DNA from: Rhodamnia argentea | Taxonomy: Eukaryota; Streptophyta; Magnoliopsida; Myrtales; Myrtaceae | Direction: 5' to 3' | Length of the DNA: 64,000 nucleotides | NCBI RefSeq assembly: GCF_020921035.1 | Contig: NC_063152.1 | Coordinates: forward strand, 7,082,001 to 7,146,000 | In this document: in pieces, positions 55,381-64,000 of the stretch | Layout of the letters: every line of letters begins with the position of its first letter | Numbering within the stretch: the first letter of the stretch is position 1 | Notes under the pieces: model-generated | Told to the model about the DNA's origin: nothing | The model's input: only the letters and a program-made list of their open reading frames with translations | Databases searched by the model: none | Made by a program: the position numbers and the translations under genes

Positions 55381-57290
55381 ATGGAAAAATAGCCACAATG
55401 AAGTAGCCATAGATTGTTTTGGTTGGTGACTTAAACAAATGACGATTTGCCCTTTGGAAAATTATATCCCAAAAAAATTGTAAGAAATCATCAAAATTAG
55501 GAAATGGCAACAATCAACTGGCCATGGACGATTGACGGTTTTTTGGGCGATAACATTTGAAAAATGACGATTTTGCCCTTCCGGCAAATTGTCTCCTAGA
55601 AAATTAAAAAAAAATCTCAAAAATTAGGAAATGGCCACAATCAACTGGTCATGGACGATTGACGGTATTTTGGCGGACGAAGTTTGAAAAATGACGATTT
55701 TGCCCTTCCGGCAAATTGTCTCCCAAGAAATTCAAAAAAAATCTCAAAAATTAGGAAATGGCCACAATCAAGCGGCCATGGACGGTTGATGATATTTTGG
55801 CCGACGAATTTTGAAAAATGACGATTTTGCCCTTTTGGCAAATTGTCTCTCAAAAAATTAAAAAAAAAATCTCAAAAATTAGGAAATGGCCACAATCAGG
55901 TGGCCATGGACGATTGATGATATTTTGGCCGATAACATTTGAAAAATGACGATTTTGCCCTTCCGGCAAATTGTCTCTCAAAAAATTTAAAAAAAATCTC
56001 AAAAATTAGGAAATGGCCACAATCAGGTGGCCATGGACGATTGATGATATTTTGGCCGATAACATTTGAAAAATGACGATTTTGCCCTTCCGGCAAATTG
56101 TCTCCCAAAAAATTTAAAAAAAATCTCAAAAATTAAGAAATGGCCACAATCAACTGGCCATGAACGATTGACGGTTTTTTGGCCAATAACATTTGAAAAA
56201 TGACGATTTTGCCCTTCCGGCAAATCGTCTCCCAAAAAATTCAAAAAAAAAATCTCAAAAATTAGGAAATGACCACAATCAACTGGCCATGAGCGATTGA
56301 CGGTATTTTGGCCGACGAATTTTGAAAAATGACGATTTTGCCCTTCTGGCGAATTGTCTCCCAAGAAATTCAAAAAAAATCTCAAAAATTAGGAAATGGC
56401 CACAATCAACTGGCCATGGACGATTGACGGTATTTTGGCCGACTAATTTTGAAAATTGACGATTTTGCCATTTTAACAAATTGTCTCTCAAAAAATTAAA
56501 AAAAAATCTCAAAAATTAGGAAATGGCCACATTCAACTAGCCATGGACGATTGACGGTATTTTGGCCGATAACATTTGAAAAATGACGATTTTGCCCTTC
56601 TGGCAAATTGTCTCCCAAAAAATTCAAAAAAAATCTCAAAAATTAGAAATGGCGACAATCAAGCGGCCATGGATGATTGACGGTATTTTGGCCAATAACA
56701 TTTGAAAAATGACAATTTTGCCCTTCTGGCAAATCGTCTCCCAAAAAATTCAAAAAAAATCTCAAAAATTAGGAAATGGCCACAATCAACTGGCCATGGA
56801 CGATTGATGGTATTTTGGCCGATGAATTTTGAAAAATGACGATTTTGCCCTTCTGGAAAATTGTCTCCCAAGAAATTCAAAAAAAATCTCAAAAATTAGG
56901 AAATGGCCACAATCAACTGGCCATGGACAATTGACGTTATTTTGATCGACGAATTTTGAAAAATGACTATTTTGCTCTTCTGGCAAATTGTCTCCCAAGA
57001 AATTCTAAAAAAATCCCAAAAAAATAGGAAATGGCTACAATCAATCGGCCATGGACGATTAACGGTATTTTCGTTGACAAATTTTGAAAAATGACGATTT
57101 TGCCCTTCTGGCAAATTGTCTCCCAAAAAATTCTAAAAAAATCCCACAAATTAGGAAATGGCCACATTCAACTTGCCATGGCCGATTCGGGGTATCTTGG
57201 GCGACGACTTTAAAAAAATGACTATTTTTCCCTTCTAGCAAATTATCTTCCCAAAAAATTGAAAGAAATCCCAAAATGTCGTCTAAACCC
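55381..57290 (-). repeat. Left satellite array (about 127 bp unit, 14-15 copies)
   Basis: The unit core is aggaaatggccacaatcaac, tggccatggacgattgacgg, tattttggccgacgaatttt, gaaaaatgacgattttgccc, ttccggcaaattgtctccca. Copies start near 55497, 55623, 55753, 55878, 56005, 56133, 56263, 56388, 56515, 56642, 56769, 56895, 57022 and 57149, with a diverged first copy at 55381. Spacing is 125-130 bp. Minus-strand open frames across it are artefacts of a unit length that sometimes keeps frame. Confidence 0.92.
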
Positions 57291-57421
57291 TTAGGCCTAT
57301 ACTAAGACATTTATTTCATTTGATATATTGATAGTGGGTATGTTAATTTGATAACGTATACGGGGACAATATTTAGGAAATTGTAGTTTAGAAATAATTT
57401 CTAATTTATTTAAATCTCGGA

Positions 57422-57935
57422 ATGTCGTCTACATCTTTTGCGATTGTGCTATTGGGAGGCACAATAGTACGAACCGAATATGAAATTGATTACGAAGGCG
57501 GACAATCTACCATGTTCGGGATTGCAAACATATCGACATTTGATGAGTTACGTGTGTTGATTGAGAGCGCATTGAATATAACAGAAAACCAGTATATTCA
57601 AACAGTGGTGTATAGATATTCGTATGTAACACTCAATTGTGTTACATATGACATTACGGAGGTGCATGATGATGCTACGATTACGATGATTCAGCAATTT
57701 ACACTTCAGCCGGGTGGTACGGGGTTTTTGCAATTTTATGCAACCGTAGCATAACACCAAATGAGATATGATTTCGCGGAGGAAGTTTCGAATGTTGGTG
57801 AAGATGATGATGGTCTACATAATCGGTACGTGCAGGCCAATGATAATGATGATAATGCTGATAATGCTACTGGCGATGATGATAATGCTGATAATGCTGC
57901 TGATGATGATGATGATAATGCTGATAATGCTGCTA

Positions 57936-57968
<33 letters not shown>

Positions 57969-60036
57969 ATGAAGAAGATGATCCTTGGATGGACTCCGAT
58001 GACAATGATGAAGAAGATGTCGGGTGTGACAATATGGAGGCTTACTATAATACGCAATGCAGCAATCCCATTTTGCCGTTGGTACATCCACCGCCTTATT
58101 CGGAGATCGACTTTGACATGATGCAAGACGACACAAGAGCCAAGCCGGGCCGTATGCTATTTGATCCATCAAAAGAATTTGATGTTGGCATGTTGTTTCC
58201 ATCATGGGACGCGGTGCAATTGGCTGCAAAAGAGTACTCCCTTAGGAGAAATCAAAATTTTCGCGGTTATTTGACAAAGAAAGACGAATATGTGATAAGG
58301 TGTGGCAATCCAAATGGACCGTGTGGTTGGAGGCTCCGCGTGATTGCTAAATCGGGTGGCATGTTTTGGAAAATAAGTAAATATAATGGGCCACATACAT
58401 GCAGTTCTCCGCAAATGTCACGGGATCATCGGCACCTTGACCAAAAGTACCTCTGCAGCCAAATAGAAGCAATAGTCGCCGCCCAACCAGATATCAAAAT
58501 CAAGCCACCGATGGCGGAGATTCAAGATAAGCTGCAATTCGAACCTACTTGCCATAAAACCTGGAAGGCCAAACAAATGGCTATCGCCGGACAATTTGGA
58601 GATTGGGATGAATCATACAGTAGGTTGAGGACGTGGATGATCGAAATAAAGAGTCGGAATCCGGGTTCACATTTTGTGATCGATGATCATATCAACCTAG
58701 ATCAGGGCTGCACGGTTTTCAACCGGATGTTTTGGACTTTCAAGCGGACGATTGAAGGCTTCGCAAGTTGTCGTCCTGTGATTTTTGTTGATGGTACATT
58801 TTTGTACGGAAAATACGAAGGAACCCTCCTTTGTGCGGCCTCCCTTGATGGAAATAATCATATTTTCCCGTTGGCATTTGTTGTAGTTCATTGGGAAAAT
58901 GTTGATAATTGGACTTGATTTATGAATGCATTGCGGAGATATGTCACTAGGAGAGATGATATTTGTGTAATATCGGAAGACATATCGGTATTCAACGAGC
59001 AATGGAGATAGCACGGTGGCGTCCTCCACATGGCCACTATAGATATTGCATTCGGCACGTTGCCAGCAACTACAATAAACATTTCAAAAATGCCGAAGGG
59101 AAAAAACTTATTCAGGTGGCGGGTAAATTCTCAAATTTGTAAATTTTAGGAAAATACGTATGGAAAAATTTGAGTATGAAGTACTAATTAATGTTGTAAT
59201 GTACAGCTTACGCGAACCAACGGCAGAAGTTCGACCAATTCATGAGCCAAATTAGGGAGTTCGATCCAGCCACAGTTGCATGGTGCGATCAGATTCCAAG
59301 AGAAAAATGGACAAAAGATTATGATGAAGGGAGGAGATATGGATCGATGACGACAAATTTAGTCGAATCGGTCAACGGGATCTTGAAGGGTTTCCATGGT
59401 CTACCAATAGCAGCCATGGTCGATAAGATATTCTATCGGTTGGTGCACTATTTTGATAGGAGAAGAACAATGTATAGGATGCAGAAAGACAACCGGTGGA
59501 AATATACGAAATTTGTCGGTGTCACGCTCCAGCAGAACAGTCAAAAAGCAAATAGGCATGTCGTCACGTGTTTCGACTACGATAGAGACGTTTTCGAAGT
59601 GACAACCGGACGTGACGGATCCAGAGGTTCAGGGGGCCACAAACACATAGTGCGCCTACACTTGAGAACGTGCACATGTGGAAAATTTGAAGGACTGAAA
59701 ATCCCATGTTCACACGTAATGGCAACATATCAAGCGTATGACATTGATTACGAACCATACGTAGATGAATGGTATACTTTAGATAAAACCCTTCGGTGCT
59801 ATCGGTATATGTTTAATCCGTTGGGGCATCTTCATTACGAGCTTGAACCCGACGAGCTGCCATTAGTGCCGGACCCGAGTCGTATTCGGAAGAAAGGAAG
59901 GCCCCGTACATCACGGATCCGGAATGAGATGGATTGGAGAAGCGCGAGCAGCAGCACTTCGCGAAATCATTGCACACACTGTGGAAAATCAGGGCACAAT
60001 AGGAAAACTTGTGCACACAGATCGGTTGGAAAGTAG
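57422..60036 (+). pseudogene. mudrA: mudrA-type MULE transposase, interrupted
   Basis: The frame from 57422 (MSSTSFAIVLLGG) runs through a TAA at 57752-57754 and continues in the same frame from MRYDFAEEVSN (57761). An Asp/Asn-rich GAT-repeat tract (57838-58000) follows, then the MuDR DNA-binding region (DVGMLFPSWDAVQLAAKEYS; YVIRCGNPNGPCGWRLRV; NGPHTC) and the start of the DDE transposase core (RPVIFVDGTFLYGKYEGTLL). A TGA in place of Trp at 58916-58918 and a 1-nt deletion near 58976 break the core. A GT-AG intron (59123-59206) leads to an exon with the last catalytic-core region, a SWIM zinc finger (CTCGKFEGLKIPCSHVM), a basic KKGRPRTSR tract and a CCHC knuckle (CTHCGKSGHNRKTC), with a stop at 60034. 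The intact protein would cut and join the element's ends in the nucleus. This copy should not. Confidence 0.9.
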
Positions 60037-60483
60037 ATAATACTTGCTCGATCCTTACGTATTTCGTTCCTATGCGTTGTAAGGATGATCGTATTTCTAT
60101 GTTATAAAATCTCTTTGTCTTTTGAAGTCATCAAATGAATTTCTTCATATGGGAAAAAAAATTATATTGCTTCCGCTTGCGCATATCGCATCACGTTAAG
60201 TCTATCGCCGTATCGATCCTGGGAAATAAATGAATAACGGATGTTGGCGCGTAAAAAGGACATGGGGCGTGATAAGTATCATGAATTTGTTGTAATGTTA
60301 TAATATTATTATTGGATTGATATTTATGAAGTTAATTTTTCCTGGATTTTTACATTATATATTTGATTTTTTTTGTAATGTTATAATATCACAATTGTAC
60401 GATATTTATTCAGTTTATGTGTTCCATGTTATATATACATATGTGAATTTGTTATAATGTTATAGTATCACAATTGTGTAGAC
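60037..60483 (+). other. Spacer between transposase and PMD gene
   Basis: AT-rich, with three variants of gttataatattacaattgt-like phrases at 60290-60480. It probably holds the transposase 3' end and the PMD promoter. No gene. Confidence 0.45.
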
Positions 60484-62788
60484 ATGGCACAGAGTACTTA
60501 CATTCAACCGGGCCCAGAGGATGATTCACTACTTATCGGGCAAGCCCGATATAGATCTCGGGCTATATGGGACGCTAAGGTAATTGAAGATTTTTCAGTT
60601 GATCTGTACTTTGTAACAATATCATCAAAATTGCCACTAACTGTTCATGTTACATGTCACGGATACTTCCGACAGAAGCCCTTCGATGTCGGCGAGCGAT
60701 GCTACATGTAGGTGATCTTGATCTGCGGATAGTCCCGTATCTGCAAGTTTCAGGATTTTTTGGCGTTTATTTGATGGGATTCGTGCAGCTAGATTGGCAT
60801 TTAATTACTGCATTGGTCGAGCGGTGGAGGCCCGAGACCCACACCTTCCATATGCCGGAAGGTGAATGCACTATCATGCTGCAGGATATTGCGGTGCTTA
60901 CATGCTTTCCTATAGATGGACATGTAGTTACTAGCTCCAGTATTGTGAATTGGGCCACTATGCGTGACGATCTACTCGGTGCTCACCCGGCCTGGTTGCG
61001 GGGCACACGGATCGGTTTGAGCTGGTTGAGACAGCCTTTTGAAGAGCTTCCGCCGGACGCCAATGACGTCACCATAGTGCAGCATTCCCGGGCTTTCATT
61101 CTCCGTTTGTTAGGAGGATCTATTTTCTCGGACAAATCGGGTGCCCGAGTTAGTTTGCTATTTCTTCCATTATTGGCGAACCTTAACGTCCCTACGCAGT
61201 ATACTTGGGGTTCAGCAGCACTTGTATGGTTGTGCCGAGAGTTATGTCGTGCAACCAACCTAGAGGCGAAGCAAATGGGCGGTGCCTTACATATACTGCA
61301 GATTTGGGCGTGGGAGCGCTTCGGATGTGTCTCCCCATCCCCGACGGTTGAGGTTCCTTTAGGACTTGCACCTTTCGGAAGTCGGTATGTGATCTATTGC
61401 ATTTTTAGTTCGTGCGTCATTAATTCCTTCTAGTGCGTATAATATATGGAAATTGAATGCTTTTTGTTTACGCAGTTAGAGTCAAGGTCGAAGCACGACG
61501 GAGATCTCCACGCATACGTTGGTACATCTGCGCTACCAACTTGATAGATTGGCATATGAAGATGTAAGTAATGATAGCAACGAATGAGTTTAATATAATG
61601 TTAGCTTTTAAATTAATTCTTCATTTAATTTCATATGTTTTATTATGAGAACAGATTATTTGGGAGCCCTATGGTGGCGACATTCTGGAGAATGTACCGG
61701 CTTACGGCTTGCGGGGACGGGATATTTGGAGGGCTCGTGTGCCACTCATCTGTTTTTGGATAGTTGAGTGGCATTATCCAGATCGTGTACTTCGCCGATT
61801 TGGTATGCAGCAGCTGATACCTACTCCTCCCGGCGATCAGAAAGCCTTGCATGATATTGACAATAGGCCACTCGGGAAGGATTGGGCAGCTAAGCACGGA
61901 CGATGGATCGCTATGTGGGACGGACGTATTGAATATATAGTCCATGCTGATCCTGCCACGGAGGAACTCCACTTTCACTCGGAATATATGGAGTGGTTCC
62001 GCAGACATACACGGAAGTGGATTTCTATTACGGGAGCTGCAATGGGTTCAATGGTTCGTGCAAATACTTTCAATTTAATTCATTAACTATATTTTTGCTA
62101 ACATAAGTTATTGTAATTTTATAACATTTGTTACTTGTCATATCATTACCGGGGTGATGGCGTGGAACAAATCTTACGTATATTAAATTCACGTCCATCT
62201 CGTCGGACTTGGGGAGATGTGGGGAGGATAGCTAAGGCAATGCTATACACCCAGCATGAGAAGAGGCGTCTCACGATGATGCCACCACCCCAACCAGCAA
62301 CTACAGCGGCACCCGTTGGCCCTCACGATGACGATCCCTTTGAGCCTGTTCGGTCGACCCGGAGGACTCCTCGAACTCATGTAGTTGACGATGCTGTCCC
62401 TTACACCTTCGAGTATCATACAACGAATTTCGCTCCGGGTTTCACTTCAGGATTAGACCGGATAGGTTTCAATCTTGGATTCACCCATTTTGCTGCCGCA
62501 TTTCCCGAGGGATCTACTTTTGCATTTCCCGATCCGGAGACTCCAGCTCCTTCTCCTACTTCGTATGTATCCGATTTCCCTCCTTTTTATTCAAGCTTCT
62601 CTGCAGAAGGATATGTACCGTCAGGGCGGGGCATATTTTCACAAGATATGCCTTCATCATCTACACATCCTCCTCGGTCGGATCCTCCTCCTCGGCCTCC
62701 TCCTCGTCCGTACAATACTAGAGCCGCCGAGCACCGAAGAGAGCCACGTTGCGGAACGGGAGGTCATGTAGGAAGACGACATCGTTAG
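60484..62788 (+). pseudogene. Plant mobile domain (PMD, MAIN/MAIL1-like) gene carried by the MULE
   Basis: Exon pieces: 60484-60579 (MAQSTYIQPGPEDDSLLIGQ), 60676-61384 (RIVPYLQVSGFFGVYLMGFV; TALVERWRPETHTFHMPEGE; CTIMLQDIAVLTCFPIDG; AFILRLLGGSIFSDKSG; ALVWLCRELCRATNLEAKQM), 61476-61563 (HLRYQLDRLAYED), 61655-62053 (IIWEPYGGDILENVPAYG; LICFWIVEWHYPDRVLRRFG) and about 62138-62788 (YHYRGDGVEQILRILNSRPS, then a Pro-rich tail). This order is the PMD fold. Host PMD proteins MAIN and MAIL1 act in nuclear silencing and genome stability. Lesions: exon 1 to exon 2 does not join in frame at GT-AG sites, a TAG at 61477-61479 stands where related proteins have Trp, and the last exon lacks an AG acceptor. 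It was probably functional in a parent element. Confidence 0.85.
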
Positions 62789-62984
62789 TACATGTAATTG
62801 CGACAGTCCGATTATTATCTATTATGAAAATAACATGTTTTTCATATATCTCAGCACTTTCATTTTATCAATATTCTTAATTAATTACACTAATAAAATA
62901 AGCTTCAAAAGAAACAATTTATAAATAAAATAATAATTATTAAAAACTTAACAAAAATAATGATTTCCTTTTTAAAAAAGGCCG

Positions 62985-63950
62985 AAGCGGAACAAAATGC
63001 CTTGAATCGTCCATGGCCAGTTGATTGTGGCAATTTTCTTTTTACAATTTTTTTGGGAGACAATTTGCTAGAAGGGAAAAATCGTCATTTTCTAAAAGTC
63101 GTCGGCCAAAATACCCCAAATCGTCCATGGCCAGTTGATTATGGTCATTTACTAATTTGTGAGATTTTTTACAATTTTTTGAAAGACAATTTGCCGGAAG
63201 GGAAAAACCGTCATTTTCTAAAAGTCATCGGCCAAAATACCCTCAATCGTCCATGGCTAGTCGATTATGGTCATTTACTAATTTTTGAGATTTTTTATAA
63301 TTTTTTTGAAAGACAATTTGCCGGAAGGGCAAAACCATCATTTTCTAAAAGTCGTCAGCCAAAATACCCCCAATCGTCCATGGCCAGTTGATTATGGTCA
63401 TTTACTAATTTTTGAGATTTTTTTATAATTTTTTTAAAAGACAATTTGCCAGAAGGGCAAAATCGTCATTTTTAAAAGTCGTCGGCCAAAATATCATAAA
63501 TCGTCTATGGCCGATTAATTGTGGCCCTTTACTAATTTTTAAGATTTTTTACAATTTTTTTGGAGGACAATTTGCCACAAGGGCAAAACCGTCATTTTCT
63601 AAAAGTCATCGGCCAAAATACCCCGCATCGTCTATGACCAGTTGATTGTGGCCATTTATTAATTTTTGAGATTTTTTACAATTTTTTTGCAGACAATTTT
63701 CCAGAATGGTAAAACCGTTATTTTCTAAAAGTCGTTGGTCAAAATATCCTGAATTGTGCATGACATGTTCATTATGGCCATTTTTGACATTTTTTACAAT
63801 TTTTTTCGAAGACAATTTGCCGGAAGGGCTAAATCGTCATTTTTAAAAGTCGTCCGAAAATACCCCGAATCGTCCATGGCTAGTTGATTGTTGTCATTTA
63901 CTAATTTTTGCGAGTTTTTATAATTTTTTTAGAAAATAATTTCTTACAAA
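62985..63950 (+). repeat. Right satellite array, inverted relative to the left array (about 8 copies)
   Basis: Units contain cgtccatggccagttgattg, gagattttttacaatttttt, gacaatttgccggaagggc and tcgtcattttctaaaagtcg, the inverse complement of the left array unit with moderate divergence. Copies start near 63010, 63124, 63249, 63376, 63505, 63633, 63759 and 63879. The DNA after 63955 becomes GC-rich and may be the approach to the element's end. Confidence 0.9.
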
Positions 63951-64000
63951 GACGAAATCGCCAGGCCGGGGTCGGGGCCGGTGGTGGGGAGGGCGGCAGG

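Larger units (their letters stand above)
55381..64000 (+). mobile_element. Large Mutator-like element with satellite-array inverted flanks, mudrA and PMD genes (right end outside the window)
   Basis: The element is defined by inverted tandem arrays of one satellite family at the left (55381-57290) and right (about 62985-63950), enclosing a mudrA-type transposase gene and a plant mobile domain gene on the same strand. PMD genes are known to occur in plant transposons, including MULEs. The exact ends and the 9-bp target duplication cannot be seen because the right side leaves the window. Both genes carry inactivating lesions. Other readings are a MULE inserted within satellite DNA that later inverted, or two arrays unrelated to the element's ends. 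Confidence 0.75.

Noticed and set aside
55641..57274. Repeated minus-strand open frames of 70-120 codons with GDNLPEGQNRHFSK-like text
   Set aside because: They are translations of the 127-bp satellite; the frame is broken by small length changes between units and no start or stop is conserved.
55381..57290. CRISPR-like regular spacing
   Set aside because: The whole 127-bp unit is conserved, with no unique spacers, and the context is a plant nuclear genome.
57422..57754. A separate 110-residue protein before the transposase
   Set aside because: It is in the same frame as the transposase frame starting at 57761 and resembles the usual N-terminus of such transposases, so the TAA between them is more likely a lesion than a gene boundary.
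57736..58229. Ser-, His- or Ile-rich antisense frames
   Set aside because: They are shadows of the GAT repeat tract in the transposase.

Overview
This is plant nuclear DNA. It has spliced GT-AG genes, a TIR-NB-LRR resistance gene (a class found in eudicots), F-box/FBD/LRR genes, Copia and other LTR retrotransposons, and Mutator- and hAT-type DNA transposons. The style of the TNL and of the repeats suggests a woody eudicot such as a Myrtaceae tree, but that is a low-confidence inference. The window is gene-poor and repeat-rich. Only one host gene looks fully intact: the F-box/FBD/LRR gene at 44720-47556 on the minus strand. Almost everything else that resembles a gene is decayed.

Layout. 1-2.1 kb: a dispersed repeat interrupted by a 1583-bp Pack-MULE that carries a broken patatin-like (pPLAIII type) gene; the same repeat without the insertion lies at 30.2-30.7 kb. 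3.0-3.8 kb: a fold-back element and a GTGTCGG-family repeat. 4.4-12.4 kb: a young LTR retrotransposon with no polymerase genes. 13.7-21.7 kb: a duplicated first-exon fragment of a TNL gene, then a TNL with a membrane anchor and a 12-residue repeat linker, broken by two in-frame stops. 23.1-25.0 kb: an APC4 (anaphase-promoting complex subunit 4) pseudogene. 26.8-27.2 kb: a GNA1 (glucosamine-6-phosphate N-acetyltransferase) pseudogene. 27.9-28.2 kb: a hAT MITE with perfect target duplications. 31.4-31.6 kb: an orphan first exon of an hnRNP-U-like (SPRY) gene next to a compound CT microsatellite. 32.5-36.5 kb: a complete young Copia-derived insertion on the minus strand encoding a shortened gag-protease-integrase fusion and no reverse transcriptase. 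36.7-39.2 kb: a decayed TCAB1/WRAP53-like WD40 gene. 39.3-40.2 kb: a 960-bp TIR element. 40.6-53.6 kb: an F-box/FBD cluster with one intact gene and several inverted or truncated copies, into which MULE-type MITEs have inserted. 53.9-54.6 kb: arrays of hairpins and a minisatellite.

55.4 kb to the window end is the most striking region. It is a large Mutator-like element whose two flanks are inverted tandem arrays of a roughly 127-bp satellite. Between them lie a mudrA-type transposase gene and a plant mobile domain (PMD, MAIN/MAIL1 family) gene in the same orientation. Both genes carry nonsense or frameshift lesions, so this copy looks unable to act on its own. The right end lies beyond the window.

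The genes do not form a pathway. The region is a graveyard and nursery of mobile DNA in a fast-evolving TNL and F-box neighbourhood, and several insertions can be checked inside the window itself from target duplications and paired empty sites.
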